A stretch of 18,303 nucleotides of DNA from an uncultured Bacteroidales bacterium (GTDB lineage: Bacteria; Bacteroidota; Bacteroidia; Bacteroidales; Porphyromonadaceae), in the NCBI GenBank assembly GCA_902489445.1, contig CABTZX010000033.1, forward strand, positions 1-18,303. Reading direction: 5' to 3'. Under the pieces are notes generated by a model, which was not told where the DNA came from, did no database searches, and saw only the letters and a program-made list of their open reading frames with translations. The position numbers were made by a program, and so were the translations under genes. Shown here piece by piece: positions 8,227-15,721 of this stretch; the stretch's first letter is position 1, and each line of letters opens with the position of its first letter.

Positions 8227-9203
8227 ATAATTCAAAAAACTTCGCCCTACTGGGCTTGGCGGGATATGTAGCTCCCCGACACTTACGCGCTATTAAAGAG
8301 TGCGGGATGCAGCTTATTTCCGCATACGATCCATCCGATTCGGTAGGAATTATTGATAGTTTCTTTCCCAATGCTGCTTTTTTCACCCAACAAGAGCTTT
8401 TCGACCGTCACAACAGCAAGCTCTGTGGAACGGAGCAAAGCATCGGATGGGTAAGCGTATGTACCCCCAATTATCTGCACGACGCCCATTGTCGCTATGG
8501 GCTTCGCCTTGGGGCGGATGTAATCTGCGAGAAACCGCTATGTTTGAACCCGTGGAACATTGATGCGCTTCATCAAATTGAGCAGCAAACAGGGCACAAT
8601 ATCTATAATATATTGCAATTACGCCTCCATCCCTCAATTGTCGCGCTCAAAAAGGTTGTTGATGCTACTCCCAAAGAACATCGGTTTCAGATCGACCTCA
8701 CCTATATAACCTCGCGAGGCAATTGGTATTATACATCCTGGAAAGGCGATGAACACAAAAGTGGCGGCGTTGCAACCAACATCGGAGTTCATTTTTTCGA
8801 TATGCTTTTGTGGCTCTTCGGCGAAGTACAAAACGAAGATTTACACATCGCTACGCACGATCGTTACGCAGGAATACTCCACTTACAGCGTGCCGATGTA
8901 CGTTATTTTCTCTCTATCAATAGAGATACGCTACCCGAAGATGCGCAAAAACGTGGCGATACAACCTTGCGAACCCTTGAAATTGATGGGCAAAAAGTGG
9001 AATTTTCCTCCGGATTTACCGACTTACACACGGCTTCATACCGCGAAATTTTTGCCGGAAACGGATTTCGTTTGGAGGACGTTCGCCCGGCAATTGCATT
9101 GGTGCACCGACTCAGAACCGAACAACCCATAGGATTGAAGGGCGACTACCACCCACTGGCTCGTTTGCCCCTCGCTCCGCATCCCTTCGGATGGCAGCGT
9201 TAA
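8223..9203 (+). CDS. wbpB: UDP-GlcNAcA 3-dehydrogenase, WbpB/WlbA (Gfo/Idh/MocA family)
   Basis: NAD-dependent oxidoreductase that oxidises C3 of UDP-N-acetylglucosaminuronate, the step before WbpE. From 8223 it is 326 aa. Visible: N-terminal Rossmann motif FALLGLAGYVAPRHLRAIK, DPSDSVGIIDSFFP, SVCTPNYLHDAHCRYGLRLGADVICEKP with the EKP motif at 103-105, LQLRLHPSIVALK, and GVHFFDMLLWLFGE in the substrate domain. These blocks are those of WbpB/WlbA rather than generic Gfo/Idh enzymes. The open frame reaches an ATG at 8154 inside wbpD, but ATG 8223 overlaps the wbpD stop as ATGA and begins at the family N-terminus. Last gene of the run; a terminator follows. WbpA (the UDP-GlcNAc 6-dehydrogenase) and a WbpI epimerase are not in the window. 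Confidence 0.93.
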   Translation: MNNSKNFALLGLAGYVAPRHLRAIKECGMQLISAYDPSDSVGIIDSFFPNAAFFTQQELFDRHNSKLCGTEQSIGWVSVCTPNYLHDAHCRYGLRLGADVICEKPLCLNPWNIDALHQIEQQTGHNIYNILQLRLHPSIVALKKVVDATPKEHRFQIDLTYITSRGNWYYTSWKGDEHKSGGVATNIGVHFFDMLLWLFGEVQNEDLHIATHDRYAGILHLQRADVRYFLSINRDTLPEDAQKRGDTTLRTLEIDGQKVEFSSGFTDLHTASYREIFAGNGFRLEDVRPAIALVHRLRTEQPIGLKGDYHPLARLPLAPHPFGWQR

Positions 9204-9301
9204 ATACCGATTTACCATTAAATCAAATGGAAACTTTACACGCCCATAGGGTATCAAAATGTAACTAATATAATTCAATCGCATTCGTACTTTGGGAAAC
9301 A

Positions 9302-9330
9302 AAAGCGGAACCGCACTGCGATTCCGCTTT
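9302..9330. terminator. Bidirectional intrinsic terminator between wbpB and fba
   Basis: AAAGCGGAA (9302-9310) and TTCCGCTTT (9322-9330) form a 9-bp perfect stem with an 11-base loop. CTTTTTG follows on the plus strand, and the A-rich flank gives a short T-run on the minus strand. It lies between convergent genes ending at 9203 (plus) and 9359 (minus), so it probably serves both. The rest of 9204-9358 shows nothing else. Confidence 0.8.
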
Positions 9331-9358
9331 CTTTTTGTAGCTAATAAAGCTTACGAGG

Positions 9359-10240
9359 CTACTTTATGGAAGCTTCGTAAACGGATTCAATGGATTCAGC
9401 GAATAATTTATTGAATGCTTCGTCCGTTTGATTTGCTTTCAAACCTTCGCTCAAAGCGCGTGAGAAGGAAGCAATAACGCCATGATTGGCAGCCAATTTA
9501 GCGTTAGCGTCTTCACGTGTATAGCCACCCGAAAGAGCAACAATGCGGATCAAACGCGGATGTTTGAGTAATTCCTGATAGAAGTTCGGTTCCGTGGGAA
9601 GTGTCAGTTTGAAAATTACGGGTGCCGAAACCGCATCAAGATGACGCTTCAGTTCATCACGCAATATAACTTCTGCTTCCTTTTTATCGGATGCGTGGAT
9701 ATCTACTTCCGGTTCAATAATGGGAACGAGGCCTGCTTTGAGAATTCTTTCTGCCCATTCGAACTGCTGGTCAACGATAGCTTTAATTCCTTCGGGGTTT
9801 GCCGATTTGATAAAGCTACGCATCTTTGTGCCAAAAACACCGTACTTTACGCCGTCCGCCAACAGCTTTTCGAGTTCGGGGAAGTCTTTCATCAGCTGTA
9901 CGCCGTTCTTTTCTTCCTGTAAACCCTTATCGACTTTCAGGAAAGGCACGATATGTTTCTTTTCCCATACATATTCGGCAGTGGGGATACCCTCAATTTT
10001 GTCGCGCATTGTACGCTCAAAAAGGATAACGCCAATAATGCGATCGCCCTTAAATGCCGGCGATGTGATCATACGGGTACGCATCTCGTGAACGAGACGG
10101 AACATTTCGTCCTCACCATTGTAGCTTTCCGGTTCAATACCGTATGCCTTGAGTGCCTTGGGCGTAGAGCCGCCACTTTGATCCAGAGCCGCAATAAAGC
10201 CCTTAGCCTGAGCCATTTGATTAAGCTGTTCTTTGTTCAT
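9359..10240 (-). CDS. Class I fructose-bisphosphate aldolase
   Basis: Schiff-base aldolase that cleaves fructose 1,6-bisphosphate to dihydroxyacetone phosphate and glyceraldehyde 3-phosphate, or runs in the gluconeogenic direction; cytoplasmic. The 293 aa fits the small bacterial class I form (FdaA-like, about 295 aa). Visible: GFIAALDQSGGSTPKAL (about 14-30), VILFERTMRD (about 71-80), VPIIEPEVDIHASDK (about 172-186, catalytic Glu), and APVIFKLTLP with the imine-forming Lys211; IRIVALSGGY (231-240) binds phosphate. No metal-binding class II motifs are present. It is transcribed alone: the upstream hsp20 unit has its own terminator and a -7 box lies at 10285-10292. Confidence 0.95.
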   Translation of the reverse strand: MNKEQLNQMAQAKGFIAALDQSGGSTPKALKAYGIEPESYNGEDEMFRLVHEMRTRMITSPAFKGDRIIGVILFERTMRDKIEGIPTAEYVWEKKHIVPFLKVDKGLQEEKNGVQLMKDFPELEKLLADGVKYGVFGTKMRSFIKSANPEGIKAIVDQQFEWAERILKAGLVPIIEPEVDIHASDKKEAEVILRDELKRHLDAVSAPVIFKLTLPTEPNFYQELLKHPRLIRIVALSGGYTREDANAKLAANHGVIASFSRALSEGLKANQTDEAFNKLFAESIESVYEASIK

Positions 10241-10284
10241 AACGAATAAATCGAAGTTTGAAGGTTCTTATTATCTCTCTATTG

Positions 10285-10292
10285 CAAAGATA
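10285..10292 (-). promoter_or_regulatory. Putative -7 element of the aldolase gene
   Basis: On the minus strand this reads TATCTTTG, a match to TAnnTTTG, followed by CAATAGAG. It ends 44 bases before the aldolase start codon at 10240, giving a leader of roughly 35-40 bases. A clear TTTG -33 element at the usual spacing is not seen. Confidence 0.5.
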
Positions 10293-10360
10293 CACTTAAT
10301 AAACGAGATAACCGAGAGGTACATTAATAAATTGCCCTAACTATTCGTTTTGTTCATAAG

Positions 10361-10400
10361 AAAAGGTGCACTCTTACCAAAAAGTGATAAGGGTGCACCT
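10361..10400 (-). terminator. Intrinsic terminator of hsp20
   Basis: AGGTGCACTCTTA (10364-10376) and TAAGGGTGCACCT (10388-10400) form a 13-bp stem around an 11-base loop (one G-U pair on the plus strand, one C-A mismatch in the minus-strand RNA). Reading on the minus strand, the stem is followed by TTTTC. It sits 22 bases after the hsp20 stop and separates it from the aldolase promoter. Confidence 0.75.
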
Positions 10401-10421
10401 AATTTGAATTGTTGAGAGCGG

Positions 10422-10922
10422 TTATTTAATCGCTATATTCTTACTTTCGATTTGCTTCGTTTCCGGCAACATTTTGGGTATTTCTACCTTAAGAACACCG
10501 TTTTCAAACGAGGCAGCTATATCATCGCGCTGTACTTCGTCGGGCAAAGCGATGCGCTTTACGAAGCTTTGTTGCGAGAACTCGCGGCACAAATAGCGTA
10601 CCGGTTCATTTCCTTCGTTCACTTGCTGCTCACTTTCGTTGCTGCTTTGCGTATTGAATGCCACTTCGAGGACGTTATTTTCATCCAAATTGATGGTGAA
10701 ATCCTGCTTATTAGCACCCGGAACGGCAATTTCAACGGTATAGTTCTTATCGTTTTCAATTACGTTCATAGCGGGGAAGAGGCTATTGTGACTCTTCATC
10801 ATTCCACGCACAGAGGGGAAAAGGTGATCTCCCCAGAAAGCATCCAGCAGATCGTCTCCAAACCAATCGTAGTTGTTTTTGCGGCTTAAGCCGTTTTCGT
10901 TATTTCTTTTCATCAGGTTCAT
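10422..10922 (-). CDS. Small heat-shock protein, Hsp20/alpha-crystallin family
   Basis: ATP-independent holdase chaperone that binds unfolding proteins; cytoplasmic oligomer. The 166 aa has an N-terminal arm (1-50, including DDLLDAFWGDHLFP), an alpha-crystallin domain (about 51-150: NVIENDKNYTVEIAVPGANKQDF, FVKRIALPDEV, then the signature FENGVLKVEIPK at 139-150) and a C-terminal I-A-I motif (163-165) of the IxI type that docks on the domain groove. The middle loop has a Ser/Glu/Asn-rich insert (SSNESEQQVNEGNE, 93-106). The start at 10922 has AAGGAA a few bases upstream, a good ribosome binding site; Met4 at 10913 is a weaker alternative. A perfect inverted repeat lies 33 bases upstream of the start and may control it. 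Confidence 0.93.
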   Translation of the reverse strand: MNLMKRNNENGLSRKNNYDWFGDDLLDAFWGDHLFPSVRGMMKSHNSLFPAMNVIENDKNYTVEIAVPGANKQDFTINLDENNVLEVAFNTQSSNESEQQVNEGNEPVRYLCREFSQQSFVKRIALPDEVQRDDIAASFENGVLKVEIPKMLPETKQIESKNIAIK

Positions 10923-10954
10923 ATCTAATTCCTTTCTTACTTAGTTGTTCGTAA

Positions 10955-10970
10955 TACCTTTCAAAAGGTA
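10955..10970. promoter_or_regulatory. Inverted repeat upstream of hsp20 (operator or promoter)
   Basis: TACCTTTCAAAAGGTA has perfect 7-bp arms with a 2-base centre. On the minus strand it reads TACCTTTTG, one base longer than a TAnnTTTG -7 box, so promoter and palindrome may overlap. It is 33 bases from the hsp20 start. A regulator site is plausible but no known heat-shock operator (such as CIRCE) is recognised. Confidence 0.4.
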
Positions 10971-11054
10971 TATTGCAATAACTGTGCCAGAAAATAGTTG
11001 CGTATCGATTTGAGGAGGAGAATGGAAGGTTTTCGAAGGACCTATAAAACCAAC

Positions 11055-11142
11055 CGGACAAAATGTATATACCTATCGGACAAAATGTATATACCTATCA
11101 AACGACATGTATATACCTATTGGGGGAAAGGTATATAAGTTT
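11055..11142. repeat. 22-bp tandem repeat, three good copies plus one degenerate
   Basis: Units at 11055-11076 and 11077-11098 are identical. The unit at 11099-11120 differs only in its first half, and 11121-11142 is a degenerate fourth copy (about 14 of 22 positions match). Each good unit carries the palindrome GTATATAC followed by CTAT, after an A-rich CGGACAAAAT segment. The last two copies also make an inverted repeat, TATATACC (11110-11117) with GGTATATA (11130-11137), which could form an 8-bp hairpin. It is not CRISPR: no spacers separate the units. Confidence 0.9.
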
Positions 11143-11332
11143 CAGCGTGGGTCTGTTTATCTCTACGAAAAACAAATGGAAGAGTCTATTCCGATGAGTA
11201 TTGAGCTCTGATACCACATTTGTATTTATCCCGGATCGAACATAGAGGCACCACCGATCTTACCGTACTGATCTCGTTCTTATCCGTAGAGCTGCTCTCT
11301 TCCACTTCCGATTGTTCACTCCGAAAGAAAAG

Positions 11333-11887
11333 TTAGGGGTTGGATCGGAAGTTTTTGAGGTGGCTCGTTATAAATTCAACCAAATGTTCCTCATTATCAT
11401 CCGGAACTAAGCTTAGAACGGGGAGAACAAGATGCGCCTGCAAATAAATAGGCTCACGTTCGGCGAATTGCTTTTCTACATGCTCAAGTAGCTCCGAACC
11501 GGTTAATTCTTTAACCGAAGGCCTCGTGCGACGACAAGCTTCCAAGCGAAACGCCAAATCGGGAACGGTGCGTTGCAGATAAATGGTATATCCGCTTTCG
11601 TTGAGAAGCAACATATTTTCGTTGAAACAGGGAAGCCCGCCACCGGTGGAGATAATTGTCCGGGGCATACCGGCTATTTCCTCTATCAAAATGCGTTCGC
11701 GCTTACGAAACACCGGTTCGCCCTCTTCTGCAAACATTTGGGCAATGCTCTTACGAAAGCGGCTTTCGATGTAAAGATCGGTATCAATAAATTGATAGCC
11801 AAGGGCATCGGCGAGCTTACGTCCAACCGTACTTTTGCCGGAGCCCATATAGCCAATTAGGTAAATGGTATCGGGAAAATTCATCAT
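11333..11887 (-). CDS. aroK: Shikimate kinase
   Basis: Phosphorylates the 3-hydroxyl of shikimate with ATP in the aromatic amino acid (chorismate) pathway; cytoplasmic. The 184 aa is normal. Visible: Walker A GYMGSGKST (12-20), FIDTD (D35, D37; shikimate and Mg binding), FRKRE (60-64, Arg61 region), STGGGLP (80-86, Walker-B-like GGG) and the lid Arg in CRRTRP (118-123). MM at the start leaves two adjacent ATGs, 11887 or 11884. It begins 14 bases after the stop of the HD phosphodiesterase, so it is probably cotranscribed as the last gene of that unit. I see no convincing terminator after it. Confidence 0.95.
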   Translation of the reverse strand: MMNFPDTIYLIGYMGSGKSTVGRKLADALGYQFIDTDLYIESRFRKSIAQMFAEEGEPVFRKRERILIEEIAGMPRTIISTGGGLPCFNENMLLLNESGYTIYLQRTVPDLAFRLEACRRTRPSVKELTGSELLEHVEKQFAEREPIYLQAHLVLPVLSLVPDDNEEHLVEFITSHLKNFRSNP

Positions 11888-11901
11888 TGATATGCTCTGT
11901 A

Positions 11902-14031
11902 TCAGGACATTTCATCAGTTGCTTCGCCATAGGAATCGGCAGGAGTAGATTCAATTCCCTGATAGATCATTTTGGGATAAGCAATGCGTGCGTGGTAAAT
12001 GGTTTGTAGCTTTTCAATGAAAACCTGCTTTATTTGAGAAATATCGCGGAAGGAAAGCGGCGTTTCGTCCAATAACCGGTCATCGGTAATACCGTCAATA
12101 ATACGATTTACAAGCTCCGAAATGCTCTGTTCGTTGTATTCCTTCAAGCTACGGCTGGCAGCCTCACACGCATCTGCCAGCATCAAAATACCGGTTTCCT
12201 TAGTAAAGGGATTTGGCCCCGGATAGGTGAACGGCGTGGGATCAGGCGTTTCATCCGGATGCTCGTTACAGTATTTTGTATAGAAATATTTGGTTACGCC
12301 CCGTCCGTGATGGGTCAGGATAAAGTCACGAATTGCTTGTGGTAGTTTGTTTTTTTCTGCCATTTTGGCACCATCAGTAATGTGCGCCACAATGATGGCG
12401 GCACTTTCCTTATAATCCAAACGATCGTGCGGATTAACAGCACCCTGATTTTCAGTAAAAAAGGATGGATTAAGCATCTTACCAATATCGTGATACAAGG
12501 CTCCGGTACGTGTAAGTTGCACATCAGCACCGATTCGCTGCGCCGCCTCAGTAGCCAAAATGGAAACTTGCATTGAATGTTGGAAGGTTCCCGGCGCTCG
12601 TTCCGATAATTGGCGCAGCAGAGGCGTATTTACATCACTCATCTCAACCAAACTGATGTTGGACACATATCCGAACAATTTCTCTACAGGATAGACAAGT
12701 GTATAGGTAAACATCAGGAAAATAAGGTTTATTCCGAAGTAAAGTAGGTTTTCCCAATCGGTACTTTCGAACAAACCATTCTGCATAATGGATATGGCCA
12801 GTGAAATAACCACGTATGAAATGAATACAAGAAAAGTGGCTTTAATCAGTTGCGCCCTCGAAGTGAGGCTCTTAAGGCTGAACATTGAGGTCATTCCTGC
12901 CGTAGTTTGAAGCAAAATAAAGTCCATCGGGAAGGGAACGAATAGAGCCGAGGTCAAAACCATTACCATATGCACGAAAAAGGCGGTGCGGGAATGGAAA
13001 AATGTACGCAACAAAATGATAAATATGACATACGGTATAACGTATACACTGAACAGCGACAGCGAAACAGCTAATTCGGTAAGTACGGTAAAGAATATTA
13101 TTCCGCTGACAATAAATACAGTGTTGGCTATTCTATCAAACAGTTTGGGCACAAAAGAGAGGATAAAAAGCCAAACAGATAAGAGCAATAGCACTACAAT
13201 AACAAATGTTCCCGCCAAACGTCCTATTTGTGTTGTATCCGCACCGGTACGAGATTCATACACTTTTTTGAATGAGTTCAGAACGTTATAGGTATAGGAA
13301 TCCACTATTTCACCCTTATCCACAATGCGTTGCCCGCTTTGTACCACACCGGTTGAGTTAGGAATATTCTGAATTTCTTCCTGCAAAACACGCGCCCTCA
13401 TCACATCGTTAGGCAATACGTTCGGTTTGAGGTAGTTAGCTGTATTGAGCGAAGCAATCACCTGAAGATCCAAATTATCCGGTACATCTTCCTTTGTAAT
13501 AGCTAAATACGCCTCTTTTACATTATAGAAAAGCCCTATCGGATGACCTTCTTCAACCGTATTGCCTACCATAAGGTTCACATCGCGCAGATTATTCTCG
13601 TTACGTATCTTGGAAAGTTCCTCGTCCGTAATAATCCCTTTGCTATAAAGCATTCTAAGCTCGTCCGATATGTACTTTCTGTAACGTTCGTCTATCGTTT
13701 TGCTCTGTACATTTTGGAAATCGGTTTCCCACTTTTCGAGCATTTCGTCGCCAATCGACTCGTTCAAGGTATAATAAGGACGAATGCTGTTGCGCACGCT
13801 ATCGCGCTCCTCTTCCAGCTGTTCGCTCGGTTTGTACACCGGAAAGCTGTAAGGCGCCGTCAGAAGCTCATACTGCCATGGTTTACCTTCCACAAAGGAA
13901 TACATAAATTTGTGCTCACGGGGCGCGAACAATAAGATAACTACAGCCGCCAATAGGAATAAGATTAACGACCGGTACATAGGTGCAATGCGCCCGAGTA
14001 ATCTGCTACTTCTGATGTGGGATTTTGTCAT
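11902..14031 (-). CDS. 7TMR-HDED/HD-domain membrane phosphodiesterase (PgpH-like)
   Basis: Predicted c-di-AMP phosphodiesterase of the PgpH type, which hydrolyses the second messenger through a cytoplasmic HD domain. The 709 aa shows the family order: an N-terminal membrane segment (about 19-37), an extracytoplasmic HDED domain (about 45-265), a cluster of about seven membrane helices (about 270-450), and a HD domain (about 480-680) with H485 (FQHSMQVS), H514-D515 (YHDIGK), H550 (VAHITDG) and H574-H575 (ILTHHG). The HD residues needed for metal binding are all present, so an active enzyme is expected. It lies 51 bases after the metallophosphatase and 14 before aroK. That the substrate is c-di-AMP comes from family knowledge, not from this sequence. 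Confidence 0.9.
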   Translation of the reverse strand: MTKSHIRSSRLLGRIAPMYRSLILFLLAAVVILLFAPREHKFMYSFVEGKPWQYELLTAPYSFPVYKPSEQLEEERDSVRNSIRPYYTLNESIGDEMLEKWETDFQNVQSKTIDERYRKYISDELRMLYSKGIITDEELSKIRNENNLRDVNLMVGNTVEEGHPIGLFYNVKEAYLAITKEDVPDNLDLQVIASLNTANYLKPNVLPNDVMRARVLQEEIQNIPNSTGVVQSGQRIVDKGEIVDSYTYNVLNSFKKVYESRTGADTTQIGRLAGTFVIVVLLLLSVWLFILSFVPKLFDRIANTVFIVSGIIFFTVLTELAVSLSLFSVYVIPYVIFIILLRTFFHSRTAFFVHMVMVLTSALFVPFPMDFILLQTTAGMTSMFSLKSLTSRAQLIKATFLVFISYVVISLAISIMQNGLFESTDWENLLYFGINLIFLMFTYTLVYPVEKLFGYVSNISLVEMSDVNTPLLRQLSERAPGTFQHSMQVSILATEAAQRIGADVQLTRTGALYHDIGKMLNPSFFTENQGAVNPHDRLDYKESAAIIVAHITDGAKMAEKNKLPQAIRDFILTHHGRGVTKYFYTKYCNEHPDETPDPTPFTYPGPNPFTKETGILMLADACEAASRSLKEYNEQSISELVNRIIDGITDDRLLDETPLSFRDISQIKQVFIEKLQTIYHARIAYPKMIYQGIESTPADSYGEATDEMS

Positions 14032-14082
14032 TATCTGCTATTGTTTTGTTCGCTGTGTCAAGCCGGAAAGGACGCGGCAGAG

Positions 14083-15543
14083 CTACTTCTTCACTATACT
14101 ATAACGTTTCATTCCTCGATAGGAAGGAACCTGCTTAATATCACGTAAATAACGGATAATTGCTTCGGCAGATGTAAGGCCGACAGGAACAATGTTCAGC
14201 CGATGTACGTAGGGATAAGAAGCATCTATATAGGAATTGTAGGCAACCGTGTAGTGTTTTCGCTCATCCAGAGGCTTACCATCCGGCGTATATAGCCGAA
14301 TGTCAGCAGGATTTCCGTCAGTTGCCAAGCGATACTCTATACGCAGCGTTCCGGAACAAAGCATCGGTAAGTTTCCCTCACGCTTCCAACAATAATATAG
14401 GAAGTTTCTTATTTCTTTGGGGGTAAGCTCTATTTTCATCAATTCGTTGCCAAAAGGATCTAAAGTGTATACATCCAATATGGAGATTGGCCCTTTTAAT
14501 AAATTCGGCGAACGCACCCCTCCATGATTATGAAAAGCAAAATCAGCGTTGGCGATAGTACGCATTGCATCGCACATCAGGTAGCCCAATTCCACTTCAT
14601 TGGTAAAATGATCCTCTGCTACGGCTACTTTCTCCCTAAAGATTGGATTATCGGAAAAATGTTGTACCGCCAAACGGAATATTTCGTTCTCCTTGCCATG
14701 CGACGGCTCTATATCTAATGAACGTATAGTAATATCAATCGGCTTGCCAGCTTCGTCGAAAGTGACCAACGTAAGAGCGCAATGCTTCAGCTTATTCTGT
14801 GATTGAGTAATAGCGACACCATTCACCTCCATCTTGTTATGTATATAGGTATGTGAATGTCCGCCCACAATGAGATCAATCCAAGGGTTCTGTTCCGCAA
14901 TAATGCTATCTTTGGGCACGCCTAAATGGGTCAGCATCACCATTAGATTGGCTGAATCCCTGAGAAAACGATATTGCGGAACCAATTTGCGAGCAAGAGT
15001 AAAGGAAAAATCTTTAACCCGTGCCGGGTGAGTAGAGGGAATGCCGTTGCCCCCATCCAACTCAATGCCGCCCAGAACCGCTACTTTTAGCCCGTTATGT
15101 AGGGAAAGAATACGATACGGCGCTATACTACCCTGCCAACCCTTGGGCGGGAAAATGTTGCAACTTATAAAGGGAAATTCAGCTTCGTGGGTAATTTCTG
15201 CTAAACGATCGGGCCCTACATCAAACTCATGGTTACCCACAGCCGAGAGATCAAACCCCAGGCCGTTCATCAGCGCTATCATCGGGTGCCCCTTCGGTAC
15301 ATATTGGTCGTTTACCGGATTACCCGTTTGGATATCTCCCGCACTGAAAAGCAGCAAATCGGGATATACCTTTCGCAAACTATCTACCATAAAGGCGAAA
15401 CGCGGAAAGCGTTCCATCTCGGCGTGCATATCATTCACCGAAACAATCGCTACGCACCGCTTTGGCGCAAGGCTCTGCCCCACGACCGCATAGGAACAAG
15501 CGATAAAGAAAAGGGATAGGTATAGTAGGGATTTCAGTTTCAT
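14083..15543 (-). CDS. Secreted 5'-nucleotidase/UshA-like metallophosphatase
   Basis: Two-metal phosphoesterase, probably periplasmic or surface exposed, releasing phosphate from nucleotides. Residues 1-23 are a signal peptide (SLLYLSLFFIACSYAVVG; C16 is in a poor lipobox, so lipoprotein processing is doubtful). The catalytic domain has SVNDMHAE (D38, H40), SAGDIQTGNP (D70), GNHEFD (N104-H105), MLTHLG (H206) and IVGGHSHT (H229, H231). The C-terminal substrate domain (about 315-470) has FHNHGGVRS and YTLDPFGNELMKIELT. The 486 aa is somewhat shorter than UshA. The start has AAAGAG upstream and a -7 element at 15576-15583. It heads a unit with the PgpH-like enzyme and aroK, so nucleotide metabolism or signalling may link the first two. 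Confidence 0.9.
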   Translation of the reverse strand: MKLKSLLYLSLFFIACSYAVVGQSLAPKRCVAIVSVNDMHAEMERFPRFAFMVDSLRKVYPDLLLFSAGDIQTGNPVNDQYVPKGHPMIALMNGLGFDLSAVGNHEFDVGPDRLAEITHEAEFPFISCNIFPPKGWQGSIAPYRILSLHNGLKVAVLGGIELDGGNGIPSTHPARVKDFSFTLARKLVPQYRFLRDSANLMVMLTHLGVPKDSIIAEQNPWIDLIVGGHSHTYIHNKMEVNGVAITQSQNKLKHCALTLVTFDEAGKPIDITIRSLDIEPSHGKENEIFRLAVQHFSDNPIFREKVAVAEDHFTNEVELGYLMCDAMRTIANADFAFHNHGGVRSPNLLKGPISILDVYTLDPFGNELMKIELTPKEIRNFLYYCWKREGNLPMLCSGTLRIEYRLATDGNPADIRLYTPDGKPLDERKHYTVAYNSYIDASYPYVHRLNIVPVGLTSAEAIIRYLRDIKQVPSYRGMKRYSIVKK

Positions 15544-15575
15544 CTCTTTCTATTTACTTTCTTGATAGATATGCA

Positions 15576-15583
15576 CAAAAGTA
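15576..15583 (-). promoter_or_regulatory. Putative -7 element of the metallophosphatase-pgpH-aroK unit
   Basis: The minus strand reads TACTTTTG, a full match to TAnnTTTG, ending 32 bases before the start codon at 15543. A TTTG occurs upstream (15598-15601), but the 14-base spacing is shorter than the usual 19-21. Confidence 0.5.
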
Positions 15584-15677
15584 CGATTAGGGAGCCTCAA
15601 ATTAGTAGATTCATTTGCTGAGATCCACTTTGTTCTACATTTAGAAGGGGGTATTTCCTCCTAATTTCTCATAAATA

Positions 15678-15712
15678 GGAAAAGAAGGGATGCTCATACA
15701 AAGCACCCCTTC
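15678..15712 (-). terminator. Intrinsic terminator of the GYF_2-CD225 pair
   Basis: GAAGGGATGCT (15684-15694) and AGCACCCCTTC (15702-15712) form an 11-bp stem around a 7-base loop (one G-U pair on the minus strand). On the minus strand the stem is followed by TTTTCC. It sits 10 bases after the stop at 15722, so it ends transcription of the upstream membrane-protein genes before the next promoter. Confidence 0.82.
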
Positions 15713-15721
15713 CTTGCCAAA

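Larger units (their letters stand above)
10923..11332. other. 410-base intergenic region between hsp20 and aroK
   Basis: It contains the hsp20 upstream palindrome (10955-10970), the 22-bp tandem repeat (11055-11142) and about 190 bases (11143-11332) with no credible reading frame. A short AGAGC-T-GCTCT inverted repeat at 11288-11298 has too small a loop to be a convincing aroK terminator. GTCTATTCCGA near 11184 resembles a fragment of the CTATAG repeats seen at the window ends. Confidence 0.5.

Noticed and set aside
8749..9132. 127-residue plus-strand frame inside wbpB
   Set aside because: Out-of-frame shadow of wbpB, whose own frame is full of conserved motifs.
11055..11142. CRISPR array
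   Set aside because: The 22-base units are directly adjacent with no unique spacers, and no cas gene is present.
11288..11298. AGAGC-T-GCTCT as the aroK terminator
   Set aside because: The loop is a single base and no T-run follows on the minus strand.
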